64,000 nucleotides of DNA from Eubacteriales bacterium mix99 (GTDB lineage Bacteria; Bacillota; Clostridia; Caldicoprobacterales; DTU083): NCBI GenBank assembly GCA_038396605.1, contig CP121690.1:2420356-2484355 (forward strand), in the 5' to 3' direction. Both the position numbers and the translations under genes were made by a program. Position 1 is the first letter of the stretch; every line of letters begins with the position of its first letter. This document shows, one piece after another, positions 28,891-38,703 of this stretch. The notes beneath the pieces are model-generated. The model made no database searches. It saw only the letters and a list, made by a program, of their open reading frames with translations, and was not told the DNA's origin.

Positions 28891-28928
28891 AAAAAGAGCG
28901 AATCTTTTCCGGGGATCCGCTCTTTTTT
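28891..28928. terminator. Bidirectional intrinsic terminator
   Basis: AAAAAGAGCG (28891-28900) pairs with CGCTCTTTTT (28918-28927); a further GATC-type pairing extends the stem with one mismatch. A-rich on the left and T-rich on the right, it can stop both the comM-prepilin transcript and the minus-strand small protein. The 180 bp before it (28711-28890) hold no recognisable gene. Confidence 0.8.
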
Positions 28929-28942
28929 GTGTTGCCTAACGC

Positions 28943-29161
28943 TTATTCTGCAGTGGCGCAGCCACCGGGGCCTCCTATAAATGCTCCTCCAAAAAGAAAG
29001 ACGAGTATCAGGAAGAAGAACAGCAATTCACTTCCATTATCGAAAAATTCGCAGTTGCAGAAAATAATTATCAAAAGCAGGAAGAAGAACAGCAGCGAAT
29101 CATCTGCTCCGCCAAAGAAGCCACGACCATCCCTGCCTTCCGTACCAAAGCCGTATCCCAT
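28943..29161 (-). CDS. Small Gly/Phe-rich hydrophobic protein with an internal 23-residue repeat
   Basis: A 72-residue protein starting MGYGFGTEGRDGRG. Two hydrophobic segments, SLLFFFLLLIIIFCNC and SELLFFFLILVFLFGG, are 23 residues apart and share LLFFFL; the DNA carries a matching 17-bp direct repeat. It ends GGPGGCATAE. AGGAGG lies 8 bases before the ATG; a GTG three codons earlier is an alternative. The MGYG opening and size recall small YjcZ-like sporulation membrane peptides, but this is resemblance, not an assignment. It is transcribed toward the shared terminator. Confidence 0.72.
   Translation of the reverse strand: MGYGFGTEGRDGRGFFGGADDSLLFFFLLLIIIFCNCEFFDNGSELLFFFLILVFLFGGAFIGGPGGCATAE
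29009..29094. repeat. 17-bp direct repeat inside the small hydrophobic gene
   Basis: CAGGAAGAAGAACAGCA occurs at 29009-29025 and again at 29078-29094, exactly 69 bp (23 codons) apart. On the minus strand each copy encodes LLFFFL, so the protein likely arose by tandem duplication of one hydrophobic unit. Confidence 0.85.
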
Positions 29162-29263
29162 CGATTTCACCTCCTATGCTATCCTTGATTTATATTATTA
29201 ATATCTTTGGCTGTTTGTGCATGTCAGAGAAATATGGTAATCCAGGCAGATATTAAAAATGTC

Positions 29264-29292
29264 TTGTTGAATTCCGCCCATACATATAGTAT
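29264..29292 (+). promoter_or_regulatory. Probable promoter of the gcv operon
   Basis: TTGTTG (29264-29269), 17-bp spacer, TAGTAT (29287-29292), 26 bp before the gcvT start. The short leader leaves no room for a glycine riboswitch downstream of this start. Confidence 0.5.
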
Positions 29293-29318
29293 GATTAAAG
29301 CAAAAAGGGGGGATTTGA

Positions 29319-30449
29319 TTGGATCATCTTCACAAAACGGCTGTTTATCCTGCCTACGGAGGGGTTGGAGCAAAAATTGTTAATTTTGAAGGATGGGCAC
29401 TTCCTCTTCAGTTTGAAGGGATCCTGGCGGAGCATCAGGCAGTCCGGAAAGCAGCCGGTGTATTTGATGTTTCCCATATGGGAGAAGTCGAAGTGGCAGG
29501 GAAAGATGCTTCTATTTATTTGAATATGCTTTTATCCAATGATATTTCCAGGATTCGGGACGGTCAGACGCAGTATAGCATCCTGCTCAATGAAAACGGC
29601 GGAGCAGTGGATGATGTCATGGCCTATCGTTTCTCCGGACAGCATTATATGATTGTCGTCAACGCTGCCAATCGGTTCAAGGATGTAAAATGGATGATGG
29701 ATCATACGGAGGGATATCAGGTCACAGTAAGCGACCGGTCTGATGATGTTGCCCAATTGGCCATCCAGGGTCCCAAATCGGTGGACCTGATGAGAGCCTT
29801 TATCGGAGAGGAAGCAGGCAAGATCCGCTTTTTCCGCTTTTCCGATTCGATCCGTATCCAGGGAGTATCCTGTCTGGTCTCCCGGACAGGTTACACCGGA
29901 GAAGACGGCTTCGAAGTTTATTTGAGTCCGGATCATGCGATGAAGCTATGGGAGGATCTGCTGGAGGCCGGGAAGGAGTTCGGCCTGAAGCCAGCCGGCC
30001 TGGGGTGCAGGGATACGCTGCGGTTTGAAGCTTGCCTGCCGCTATATGGCAGGGAACTGACAGAAGATATAACACCGTTGGAGGCAGATCTTGAACATTT
30101 TGTAAAAATGGAGAAAACGGACTTTATGGGGAAAAAGGCCCTTGCCGCGCAGAAGGAAAGGGGTCTTGAAAGAAAGATTGCCGGCTTTGAGATAAAGGGC
30201 CGGGGAATACCGAGAAGTGGTTATGAGATCCGGAAGAATGGGAAAAAAGCAGGTCGTGTGACCACCGGTTATTATTCGCCCACCCTGGAGAAAAATCTGG
30301 GGCTGGCATTGGTGGATGCCGGAATTGCCGCTCCGGGAAATACCATCGAGGTTGCGATACGGGGAAAGTCGGTTCCCGGCATCACCGTGGAAACCCCTTT
30401 CTATAAAAAGAAATATCAGAAATATTTACCGGAACCATATTTTTCATAG
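29319..30449 (+). CDS. gcvT: Glycine cleavage system T protein (aminomethyltransferase)
   Basis: GcvT takes the aminomethyl group from the lipoyl arm of GcvH and transfers the one-carbon unit to tetrahydrofolate, releasing ammonia. The 376-residue protein has the folate-binding domain with GVFDVSHMGEVEV near residue 47, RTGYTGEDGFEVY near 189 and the catalytic LGCRDTLRFEACLPLYG near 227, plus a C-terminal beta-barrel domain. It starts at a TTG after AAGGGGGG. It leads gcvT-H-PA-PB; the lipoamide dehydrogenase (L protein) is not in this window. Confidence 0.97.
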   Translation: MDHLHKTAVYPAYGGVGAKIVNFEGWALPLQFEGILAEHQAVRKAAGVFDVSHMGEVEVAGKDASIYLNMLLSNDISRIRDGQTQYSILLNENGGAVDDVMAYRFSGQHYMIVVNAANRFKDVKWMMDHTEGYQVTVSDRSDDVAQLAIQGPKSVDLMRAFIGEEAGKIRFFRFSDSIRIQGVSCLVSRTGYTGEDGFEVYLSPDHAMKLWEDLLEAGKEFGLKPAGLGCRDTLRFEACLPLYGRELTEDITPLEADLEHFVKMEKTDFMGKKALAAQKERGLERKIAGFEIKGRGIPRSGYEIRKNGKKAGRVTTGYYSPTLEKNLGLALVDAGIAAPGNTIEVAIRGKSVPGITVETPFYKKKYQKYLPEPYFS

Positions 30450-30502
30450 GAAAGGTATTGAGGCAGACTTTCAGGCTATAAATAGAATTGGGGGGAATCA
30501 AA

Positions 30503-30889
30503 ATGAAAGTTTTGGATGGCTTGTATTACTCAAAGGATCATGAGTGGGTCAAGCCAGAAGGCAGCCATGCCCTGGTGGGCATCACCGATCATGCACAACT
30601 GGGGCTTGGAGATGTGGTTTATGTGGAATTACCGGAGGAAGGCGATGAATTTCAGGCGGGGGATCCGATTGGCGTTGTGGAATCCGTAAAAGCGGCGTCC
30701 GATGTCTATACTCCGATTGCCGGCAAGGTCATCAGGGTCAATGGGAAGTTGATCGACCATCCGGAGCGTATCAATCAGGATCCATATGGCAGTTGGCTGA
30801 TCGAACTGGAAACCACAGATGCAGATATGGAAGAGGGCTTGCTGTCCCCTGAAGAATATAAAATGTGGTGTCTTGAGGAGGATGAGTGA
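30503..30889 (+). CDS. gcvH: Glycine cleavage system H protein
   Basis: GcvH shuttles the aminomethyl intermediate on its lipoyl lysine between P, T and L proteins. The 128-residue protein has the site K63 in GVVESVKAASDVYTP and the typical N-terminus YSKDHEWVKPEG. ATG 30503 follows GGGGGGAATC; a TTG at 30488 would add five residues. Its stop overlaps the gcvPA start. Confidence 0.97.
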   Translation: MKVLDGLYYSKDHEWVKPEGSHALVGITDHAQLGLGDVVYVELPEEGDEFQAGDPIGVVESVKAASDVYTPIAGKVIRVNGKLIDHPERINQDPYGSWLIELETTDADMEEGLLSPEEYKMWCLEEDE

Positions 30890-32232
30890 TGTTTCCCTAT
30901 CTTCCTGCCACGCCGGAGGACGAAACGAAAATCCTCGAAAAACTGGGACTGCATTCGGCAGAGGACGTATTCGAAGATATCCCGCCTTCCATCCGGTTAC
31001 AGAAGGATCCGAATCTGGAGAGACCCAAATCGGAGCTGGAAGTGGAACGAATCCTGAAAGATCTGTGCAGCCGGAATCTGGATGCAGAAAGGGCTGTGAT
31101 ATTTCTGGGCGCCGGGTCGTATGACCACTATATCCCTTCCACAGTCCGGTACGTCACCGGGAGGTCCGAGTTCTCCACATCCTATACTCCGTATCAGCCG
31201 GAAGTCAGTCAGGGGACCCTGCAGGCCATATTTGAGTATCAATCCATGATTTGCGCCATTACCGGGATGGATGTATCCAATGCGTCTCTGTATGACGGCG
31301 CCAGCGCTGCAGCTGAGGCGGCACGGATGGCAACGAACCGTACCCGGAGAAGGCAGATCCTTGTCTCGGAGACCGTTCATCCGGAGACCAGAAAAGTACT
31401 GTCCACATTTCTGGGTTGCCATGGGATTGCATGTGAAGTTCTCCCAGTGAAAAGCGGAGTGACCGATATGGAGATGCTGGAGGAGAAAGTGAGCCGGGAG
31501 ACGGCAGGAGTGATCCTTCAGAATCCCAATTTTTTTGGCTTTTTCGAGGATATCGGAAGTGCGGAAAAGATCATACACAATAAAAAAGGACTGTTGATTT
31601 TGTCCGTTGATCCCATTTCATTGGGATTGTTCAAAACACCCGGGGAGTGGGGCGCGGATATTGCCATTGGAGAAGGACAGAGCCTTGGGAATCCCATGTC
31701 CTTTGGCGGACCGTATCTCGGGTTTCTGGCCTGCACAAAATCCCTTATGAGAAAAATGCCCGGCAGGATCGTTGGTCAAACCCGGGACACAGAAGGGAAA
31801 AGAGGGTTTGTTTCCACCCTGCAGACCAGAGAACAGCATATCCGACGGGAAAAAGCGACGTCCAACATTTGTTCCAATGAGTCCCTGAACGCGCTGGCTG
31901 CCAGTGTATATCTTGCCACCATGGGAAAGGAAGGTCTGAAGGAGGTTGCCAGGCAATGCTATGACAAAGCTCACTATGCCGCATCGATACTTACGGCTTC
32001 CGGCAAATACCGTCTGCTATACGATCATCCGTTTTTTATGGAGTTTCCTGTTGTCGGGGCCCCTTCGGATGAAAGGATTCACGAAGCACTGCTTCGGGAA
32101 GGAATCCTGGGCGGATATGCGTTCCAAAAGGATTACCCACAGCTTGGGCATGGGATTCTGTATTGTGTTACCGAAAAGCGGACAAAACAGGAAATTCATA
32201 ACCTGCAGCGGATATTGGAGGGGATGGAATGA
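30889..32232 (+). CDS. gcvPA: Glycine dehydrogenase (decarboxylating) subunit 1
   Basis: GcvPA and GcvPB together form the PLP-dependent P protein that decarboxylates glycine onto the lipoyl group of GcvH. This 447-residue N-terminal-type subunit has [15 protein letters not shown] at its start, [18 protein letters not shown] near residue 100, and [20 protein letters not shown] near 270. It lacks the PLP lysine, which is in GcvPB. ATG 30889 is 7 bases after AGGAGG; a GTG one codon earlier is possible. It overlaps gcvPB by 4 bp. Confidence 0.97.
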   Translation: MFPYLPATPEDETKILEKLGLHSAEDVFEDIPPSIRLQKDPNLERPKSELEVERILKDLCSRNLDAERAVIFLGAGSYDHYIPSTVRYVTGRSEFSTSYTPYQPEVSQGTLQAIFEYQSMICAITGMDVSNASLYDGASAAAEAARMATNRTRRRQILVSETVHPETRKVLSTFLGCHGIACEVLPVKSGVTDMEMLEEKVSRETAGVILQNPNFFGFFEDIGSAEKIIHNKKGLLILSVDPISLGLFKTPGEWGADIAIGEGQSLGNPMSFGGPYLGFLACTKSLMRKMPGRIVGQTRDTEGKRGFVSTLQTREQHIRREKATSNICSNESLNALAASVYLATMGKEGLKEVARQCYDKAHYAASILTASGKYRLLYDHPFFMEFPVVGAPSDERIHEALLREGILGGYAFQKDYPQLGHGILYCVTEKRTKQEIHNLQRILEGME

Positions 32233-33665
32233 AGGAATACAATAAACTGATTCTTGAATGTTCCAGGCCCGGCAGAACAGCTTACCGCCTGCCGGAATCC
32301 GATGTACCTGAGTTTCCCCTTCCGGACGGCCTGCTCCGGGAAAGGGAACCGGAACTGCCGGAAGTCAGTGAAGTGGATGTGATTCGGCATTATACAAATC
32401 TTTCCCGGAAAAATTATGCGGTGGATATCGGCATGTATCCTCTTGGTTCCTGTACCATGAAATATAATCCCAGGATTAATGAAGAAGCAGCCAGGATGTC
32501 CGGCTTTTCCAATATTCATCCGCTCCAGCCGGCAGAAACCGTTCAGGGTGCACTGGAATTGATGGCAGGAACGGAAAAAATGCTGTGCGAACTCACCGGA
32601 ATGTCTGCATTTACCCTGCAGCCTGCCGCCGGAGCACAGGGGGAAATCACCGGCCTGATGATGATTCGGGCCTATCACCGGCACCGGGGGGACGAAAAGC
32701 GCAGGCGCATTATTATTCCGGACTCCGCACACGGAACCAATCCTGCCAGCGCCAGCATGGCCGGCATGGAAGTGGTTGAAGTAAAATCCGACGAGGAAGG
32801 CGGGATGGATCTGGATGCCCTGCAGGAGGTACTGAATGACGAGGTCGCAGGGTTGATGCTGACCAACCCCAATACTCTTGGACTTTTTGATAAAAATATC
32901 GTCAAAATAGCCGATATGGTACATAAAGCCGGGGGCCTGCTGTATTATGACGGAGCCAATGCCAATGCCATCCTGGGAATCACCAGGCCCGGGGACATGG
33001 GATTTGATATCGTTCATCTGAATTTGCATAAAACTTTTTCCACTCCCCATGGCGGCGGCGGTCCGGGCAGCGGTCCGGTGGGGGTCGCAGACTTTTTAAA
33101 GGAATTTTTGCCTACTCCGGCGGTTGTCCACAACGGGAAAGGATATGTCCTGGAGGAGAACCGGCCGTTGTCCATTGGAAAGGTAAAATCCTGGTACGGC
33201 AATTTTGGGGTAGTGGTACGTGCTTATTGCTATATTCTTTCCATGGGTGCAGAGGGGCTGAAGGCAGCCAGCCGGATCGCTGTGCTGAATGCAAATTATA
33301 TGAAGGAAATGCTGAAGGATTATTATAAGCTGCCTTATGACCGGACCTGTATGCATGAATTCGTACTGGGTGGACTGAAGAACAATCCTTACGGGATTAC
33401 AGCAAAGCAAATTGCAAAGCGTCTGATGGATTATGGCCTGCACCCGCCGACGACCTATTTTCCATTGATTGTACACGAAGCGCTCATGGTGGAACCTACG
33501 GAAACAGAGAGCGTGGAATCCATGGAGGAATATGTGCAGGCCCTGATCCGGATTGCACAGGAGGCAGTGGCGGACCCGGACGTGGTGAAAACGGCTCCTC
33601 ATACTACGGTTGTAAAGCAGTTGGATGAGGTACAGGCAGCAAGAAATCCTGTTGTAAAATGGTAA
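32229..33665 (+). CDS. gcvPB: Glycine dehydrogenase (decarboxylating) subunit 2
   Basis: This 478-residue subunit carries the PLP cofactor. The Schiff-base lysine is K268 in [18 protein letters not shown], and other hallmarks are [13 protein letters not shown] near residue 75, [10 protein letters not shown] near 129 and [11 protein letters not shown] near 163. The split P protein is usual in Firmicutes, archaea and Thermotogota. It ends the operon; 136 bp without a recognised promoter separate it from the c-di-GMP gene. Confidence 0.97.
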   Translation: MKEYNKLILECSRPGRTAYRLPESDVPEFPLPDGLLREREPELPEVSEVDVIRHYTNLSRKNYAVDIGMYPLGSCTMKYNPRINEEAARMSGFSNIHPLQPAETVQGALELMAGTEKMLCELTGMSAFTLQPAAGAQGEITGLMMIRAYHRHRGDEKRRRIIIPDSAHGTNPASASMAGMEVVEVKSDEEGGMDLDALQEVLNDEVAGLMLTNPNTLGLFDKNIVKIADMVHKAGGLLYYDGANANAILGITRPGDMGFDIVHLNLHKTFSTPHGGGGPGSGPVGVADFLKEFLPTPAVVHNGKGYVLEENRPLSIGKVKSWYGNFGVVVRAYCYILSMGAEGLKAASRIAVLNANYMKEMLKDYYKLPYDRTCMHEFVLGGLKNNPYGITAKQIAKRLMDYGLHPPTTYFPLIVHEALMVEPTETESVESMEEYVQALIRIAQEAVADPDVVKTAPHTTVVKQLDEVQAARNPVVKW

Positions 33666-33801
33666 TGGAAACGATGGAAAGCGGGAAAATTATTTTATCA
33701 CAGGATTTTACAGATAGATGTAGAATAGGATAAAAGCAAAGAGAATCAGCAGACAGGAAGATATGTCGATTGTGGCAGGCCTGTAAGAAGGAGTTATCAG
33801 T

Positions 33802-35271
33802 ATGCAGCCCAAAAGTATGGAAAGCTTCTGTTATCATGCCGTATGTGCATTGAATGACGGCGTAATCATAACCAATACGCAGGGGAATGTCCTTTTTCTC
33901 AACCGGATGGCGGAAAGGATGATCGGCTGGAAGTATGCCCAGGCTGTCGGCAAACCAATTGACGATATTCTGGTTATGATCGATGAGCAGCATCTGGACC
34001 GTTATCTGCCCTCCATTCCGGATATCATGCGGGATACGGTGAAGCTGCCGGATTATCTTCTTTTGATCAACAGGGACCTGAATCAGGATATGGTCGTAAG
34101 CGGAAAAGGATCTCCTGTTGCAGATGCAGATGGGAGCCCCTTGGGAATTGTTTTGATTTTATACGATGTGACGCTGCAAAGACAAAGAGAAGCCAAAGTC
34201 CGGTATTATTCCTTTTATGACAGTCTGACCGGCTTATATAACCGTTCTTTTTTTGACGAAGAACTGAAAAGGCTTGATACGGAGCGTATGCTTCCTTTAT
34301 CTTTGATTATGGGAGATACAAATGGCTTGAAACTGATCAACGATACCTTTGGGCATTTGGAAGGAGACCGGTTACTGAAGGAAGTGGCCAGGGTCCTGAA
34401 GGAAGTGTGCAGAAAAGAGGATATTATTGCCCGGATCGGCGGGGATGAATTTGTCATGATCCTCCCTCATGTTGACAGGGAAGGAGCCGAATCCATTATC
34501 CGGCGAATCCGGGAAAACTGCTGTGCCCTGAGTTCCATTCCCATTCGCACCAGTATCTCCCTGGGTTGTGCCACCAAGGAAGATTCCTTCCGGGATATAA
34601 AATCCGTTTTTAAACAGGCGGAAGAGGAAATGTACTCCACCAAACTAAGTGAAAGCCGTTCCGTATGCAATGAAATCATTGCTTCCATCCGTCAGTCGCT
34701 GGAGGAACATGCGGATGAAACCAGGGAACATGGCAATCGAATGAAGGAACTGGTCCGGGAGATGGGCCAGCGGATGAACCTCAGTGCCTATGAATTGAAT
34801 CAGCTGGAGATGCTGGCTTTGATTCATGATATCGGTAAAATCGCCATTCCAAAATCCGTTCTTTTCAAACCTGGCACCCTGGAACCGGAGGAATGGCATA
34901 TCATGCAGAAGCATTGTGAAATCGGCTACCGGATCGCAGCCTATTCACCGGAGCTCGTATCCCTGGCAGATGCTATATTGAGCCACCATGAGCATTGGGA
35001 TGGGAAAGGTTATCCTCAGGGTTTGAGCGGAGAGCAGATCCCGCTGATTTCCAGGATCCTTTCCATAGCAGATGCATATGATGTTCTGACTAACGGAAGG
35101 TCCTACCGGAAACCGGTCTCATCCGGGGAAGCTCTCAGGGAAATTCAACGGTGTGCAGGGACACAATTTGATCCCGGGCTGGCTGAGATCTTTCTTTCCA
35201 TGCTTGAAGAAGAACAAGGGAAGCAGTCGAGGGAATGCTTCCCTTTAAAAAGCGGGGTTATCAGGAATTGA
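33802..35271 (+). CDS. PAS-GGDEF-HD-GYP cyclic di-GMP signalling protein
   Basis: A 489-residue cytoplasmic protein with three modules: a PAS sensor (about 10-125, with GVIITNTQGNVLFLN), a diguanylate cyclase domain (about 135-290) and an HD-GYP phosphodiesterase (about 300-480). The cyclase keeps RIGGDEFVM and, five residues before GGDEF, an RxxD inhibitory site (RKED). The phosphodiesterase keeps the HD pair in LIHDIGKIAIP and HHEHWDGKGYPQGLSG. Both activities therefore look intact, so it may switch between making and degrading c-di-GMP according to the PAS ligand. No membrane segment is seen. Its stop overlaps the dprA TTG start by 4 bp. Confidence 0.95.
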   Translation: MQPKSMESFCYHAVCALNDGVIITNTQGNVLFLNRMAERMIGWKYAQAVGKPIDDILVMIDEQHLDRYLPSIPDIMRDTVKLPDYLLLINRDLNQDMVVSGKGSPVADADGSPLGIVLILYDVTLQRQREAKVRYYSFYDSLTGLYNRSFFDEELKRLDTERMLPLSLIMGDTNGLKLINDTFGHLEGDRLLKEVARVLKEVCRKEDIIARIGGDEFVMILPHVDREGAESIIRRIRENCCALSSIPIRTSISLGCATKEDSFRDIKSVFKQAEEEMYSTKLSESRSVCNEIIASIRQSLEEHADETREHGNRMKELVREMGQRMNLSAYELNQLEMLALIHDIGKIAIPKSVLFKPGTLEPEEWHIMQKHCEIGYRIAAYSPELVSLADAILSHHEHWDGKGYPQGLSGEQIPLISRILSIADAYDVLTNGRSYRKPVSSGEALREIQRCAGTQFDPGLAEIFLSMLEEEQGKQSRECFPLKSGVIRN

Positions 35272-36392
35272 CGGATGAAAAGGTATATTGGATATGGCTC
35301 AGCTCCATATCTGGCATTGGCGCAAGACGTTTCTATAAATTGTTGAAATATTTCAAAAGCCCCCGCAGGCTTTATGAAGCCTCCAAAACAGAAGCGGAAC
35401 AGGCATCCCGGATTCTGGGAAAGAAATGCTGGGGGAAAATTGCTGCCGCAAGAAATACAGAGACCCTGGAAAAGGCAGAACGGATTCTGTCCATGCCGGA
35501 ATTCAGCGTGTTGACCCTTTCCAGTCCGGAATATCCTCCTTTGTTAAAATCCACTTATGATCCACCTCCTGTCCTTTATTGCAAGGGAAGGCCATTCCCA
35601 TCCGGGATGCCTGCTGTTGCGGTGGTGGGTTCCCGGCGTTGCTCGGGATATGGACGGACGGTGGCACGACGCATTTCCTGTGAATTGGCTCAGGCAGGAG
35701 TTGCTGTGATCAGCGGAATGGCTCGGGGGATCGACACCATGGCGCATAAGGGCGCTTTGGATGCCAAATCCGGATATACCGCTGCTGTTTTTGGCTGCGG
35801 CGTGGATATTGTGTATCCGCCGGAAAATAAATCCCTGTATCAGTCGATAGCAGAATGGGGATCCCTGTTCAGTGAATATCCGCCGGGGACCGGGCCGTCC
35901 GCAGGCAATTTTCCGGCCAGGAACCGAATTATCAGCGGGCTCGCCAATGGGACTCTGGTGATTGAAGCAGGTCAGAAAAGTGGTGCCCTGATTACGGTGG
36001 ATTTTGCCCTGGAGCAGGGACGGGAGGTCTGTGCCATTCCGGGCAATATCAACAGTCCGTACAGCAAGGGGACCAACAGGCTTCTGAAAGAAGGCGCCAG
36101 GGTGGTTACCTCTGTGGATGATATTCTGGAGGATCTGGATATCACTGCTCCTGTCTGTACCAGCAGAGATTCTGCCACACGGTCCGGCGAAGCCGCGAAA
36201 ACCGGTGCTCTTGATTTTTTTGAAACCTCGGTGTATAATGCCTTGGAAGATGGAGAAAAGGGGCTGGAAGAATTGATTCAGATCACAAATCTGCCGCCCG
36301 GTCAACTCAATGCAATTTTGACATTCATGGAAATCAAGGGAATAATAAAGCAATTACCCGGAAAAATATTTATGAAACAGTGGAAGGCTTAA
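35268..36392 (+). CDS. dprA: DNA processing protein DprA
   Basis: DprA protects incoming single-stranded DNA and loads RecA during transformation. The protein has an N-terminal SAM-like helical domain, a Rossmann core (about 90-300) with VVGSRRCSGYGRTVARRI, VISGMARGIDTMAHKGAL, FPARNRIISGLANGTLVIEA and an EQGREVCAIPGNI stretch, and a C-terminal winged-helix domain (about 310-370). Start: TTG 35268 is chosen because it gives a TTGA overlap with the previous stop, as fapR-plsX does, and family proteins begin near TDEKVYWIWLS; an ATG at 35235 is the alternative. topA follows, a common dprA-topA pair. Confidence 0.95.
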   Translation: MTDEKVYWIWLSSISGIGARRFYKLLKYFKSPRRLYEASKTEAEQASRILGKKCWGKIAAARNTETLEKAERILSMPEFSVLTLSSPEYPPLLKSTYDPPPVLYCKGRPFPSGMPAVAVVGSRRCSGYGRTVARRISCELAQAGVAVISGMARGIDTMAHKGALDAKSGYTAAVFGCGVDIVYPPENKSLYQSIAEWGSLFSEYPPGTGPSAGNFPARNRIISGLANGTLVIEAGQKSGALITVDFALEQGREVCAIPGNINSPYSKGTNRLLKEGARVVTSVDDILEDLDITAPVCTSRDSATRSGEAAKTGALDFFETSVYNALEDGEKGLEELIQITNLPPGQLNAILTFMEIKGIIKQLPGKIFMKQWKA

Positions 36393-36407
36393 TATGGAGG
36401 GAATTCA

Positions 36408-38564
36408 ATGACGCAGAAGTTAGTCATAGTGGAATCACCTGCAAAAGCAAAAACCATCAAGAAATTTTTGGGCAGGGGATACACTGTGGAGGCATCAATG
36501 GGACATGTCAGAGATTTACCGAAAAGTCAGCTTGGAGTGGATCTGGAACATCACTTTGAGCCAAAATATATAACAATACGGGGAAAGGGAGAGTTGCTGG
36601 CAAAATTGAAAAAATCCGCAAAGAAGGCGGATAAAATACTTCTGGCTACGGACCCGGACCGGGAAGGCGAAGCCATATCCTGGCATTTGAGTCATGTCCT
36701 GAAACTGGACGAGAATTCGTCCTGCAGGATTGAATTCAACGAAATTACAGAAAAGGCTGTAAAAAATGCGATCAAATATCCCCGTGCCATTGATCGGAAT
36801 CTGGTGGATGCACAGCAGGCGCGCCGGGTTCTGGATCGGGTAGTGGGGTATCAGATCAGTCCCCTGCTGTGGCGCAAAGTTCGGAAAGGTCTGAGTGCCG
36901 GACGGGTACAATCCGTTGCCACACGTCTTTTGTGTGACCGGGAGAAGGAAATCAAGGAATTTCAGCCGGTGGAATATTGGACGCTGAAAGGAGAATTTTA
37001 TCCGTCAGATACGGATCAGCAGAAAACTTTGAAGGGGAAAAACAGCCCGGGAAAGAAGCAGATCTTCGAAGCTCTTTTATATGGTATCGGGGATAAAAAG
37101 CTGGAGCCCGGGACAAAGGAGGAAATGGATAAAATCCTCGCGGAAGTGAAACAGGCTTCCTTCCGGGTGGAAAGGATCCGGAAGAGCTCCAGGAGACGCA
37201 ATGCGCCGCCACCTTTTACAACCAGTACGCTGCAGCAGGAAGCATCCAGGAAACTTGGATTTACCACAAAAAAGACCATGATGCTTGCCCAGCAGCTTTA
37301 TGAAGGCATTGAGGTCAAGGGCGAAGGATCCGTCGGCCTGATTACCTATATCCGTACCGATTCCACCCGGATATCGGAAACAGCGCAGCAGGATGCCAAA
37401 GCTGCTGTGGAGGAGAAATATGGCAAGGAGTTTCTTCCAAAGACTCCAAATGTATATAAAGCAAGGAAAAATGTGCAGGATGCCCATGAAGCCATACGCC
37501 CCACCTATATCCGTCTGGCACCGGACAGGATAAAGGATTCCCTGAAGCGGGATCAGCTCCGGTTATATCGGCTGGTTTATGAACGGTTTCTTGCCAGCCA
37601 GATGGCGCCGGCCCTCTATGAAGTCATGACGGTTCAGATCACGGCTGGAAAATATACCTTTCGGGCAAGGGGAAGCAGAAAGGCTTTTTCGGGCTATACC
37701 ATTGTATATATGGAAACTTCCGAGGAGGAAAAGGACGATAAAGATGTTGATCTGCCTTCCATGGAGGAAGGACAGCAGCTGGAGCTCCGGGAATGGAAGC
37801 CGGAGCAACACTTTAGTCAGCCGCCTCCGCGCTATAGTGAAGCATCCCTGGTACGGGCAATGGAAGATATGGGAATTGGCAGGCCCAGCACTTATTCCCC
37901 GACCATTTCAACCATTCTGTCCAGAGGTTACGTGGTACGGGAGAGGAAGGTATTGTATCCAACGGAATTGGGGGACATTGTAAATGGAGTCATGCTGGAA
38001 TACTTTCCGGATGTGATCGATTACCAGTTTACCGCGGATATGGAGGAGAGACTGGATCAGGTGGAAGAAGGAAGCCTGGACTGGCATAAGATTCTGGAAG
38101 ATTTCTATGGACCATTTGAGAAATATCTGGAGCATGCCGAAAAGGAATTGGAAAAGATAGAAATTCAGGAAGAAGAATCCGATGTAATCTGCGAAAACTG
38201 CGGCAGTCGTATGGTGATCAAATATGGACGATATGGCAAGTTTCTGGCATGTCCGAATTTTCCTGAGTGCAGGAATACAAAGCCTCTGGTGGAAAAAGTG
38301 GATGCCTCCTGTCCAAAATGCAATGCTGCCGTGGTGGTTCGGAGATCCAAACGGGGGCGGAAGTTCTATGGCTGTGAAAGGTATCCGGACTGTGATTTCA
38401 TTTCCTGGTATAAGCCAATCCGGGAAAAATGTCCGAAATGCGGCAGCTATATGGTGGAAAAGGCTTCAAAAACAGCGAGTTACAGAATTGTATGTTCCAA
38501 TAAAGAGTGTGGATATACCAGAGAAGTGAGGGAAGAATCCGAAGATCATACAGCGGAAAAGTGA
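36408..38564 (+). CDS. topA: DNA topoisomerase I
   Basis: Type IA topoisomerase that relaxes negative supercoils. The 718-residue protein has a TOPRIM domain (VIVESPAKAKTI near residue 6; ATDPDREGEA near 82), the active-site tyrosine Y314 in GLITYIRTDSTR, and a C-terminal tail with three tetracysteine zinc ribbons (about 588-710: CENCG, CPKCN and CPKCG starts). GGAGGG precedes the ATG. Length and domain order are normal for Firmicutes. Confidence 0.97.
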   Translation: MTQKLVIVESPAKAKTIKKFLGRGYTVEASMGHVRDLPKSQLGVDLEHHFEPKYITIRGKGELLAKLKKSAKKADKILLATDPDREGEAISWHLSHVLKLDENSSCRIEFNEITEKAVKNAIKYPRAIDRNLVDAQQARRVLDRVVGYQISPLLWRKVRKGLSAGRVQSVATRLLCDREKEIKEFQPVEYWTLKGEFYPSDTDQQKTLKGKNSPGKKQIFEALLYGIGDKKLEPGTKEEMDKILAEVKQASFRVERIRKSSRRRNAPPPFTTSTLQQEASRKLGFTTKKTMMLAQQLYEGIEVKGEGSVGLITYIRTDSTRISETAQQDAKAAVEEKYGKEFLPKTPNVYKARKNVQDAHEAIRPTYIRLAPDRIKDSLKRDQLRLYRLVYERFLASQMAPALYEVMTVQITAGKYTFRARGSRKAFSGYTIVYMETSEEEKDDKDVDLPSMEEGQQLELREWKPEQHFSQPPPRYSEASLVRAMEDMGIGRPSTYSPTISTILSRGYVVRERKVLYPTELGDIVNGVMLEYFPDVIDYQFTADMEERLDQVEEGSLDWHKILEDFYGPFEKYLEHAEKELEKIEIQEEESDVICENCGSRMVIKYGRYGKFLACPNFPECRNTKPLVEKVDASCPKCNAAVVVRRSKRGRKFYGCERYPDCDFISWYKPIREKCPKCGSYMVEKASKTASYRIVCSNKECGYTREVREESEDHTAEK

Positions 38565-38632
38565 CCTTTTTCGCCGTTGCCTTTTCCCACCCTTTCCCAT
38601 GAGCTTCGGTCGCAAAAAAAGGCGGATTGTGT

Positions 38633-38638
38633 TATAAT
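38633..38638 (+). promoter_or_regulatory. Extended -10 promoter for hslV-hslU-codY
   Basis: A perfect TATAAT preceded by TG at the extended -10 position (TGTTATAAT), 65 bp before hslV. No good -35 box is present (TCGCAA at 17 bp), which fits an extended -10 promoter. Confidence 0.55.
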
Positions 38639-38703
38639 GTAATCTGAGCCTATCAAGTGATGGGAGAACTTTGATTTTTGTGAAGAAGGAGTGGAACCGT
38701 AAC

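Noticed and set aside
29171..29318. Possible glycine riboswitch before gcvT
   Set aside because: The spacer is only 148 bp, part of it serving the divergent small gene, the probable promoter leaves a leader of about 20 bases, and the conserved riboswitch core was not found.
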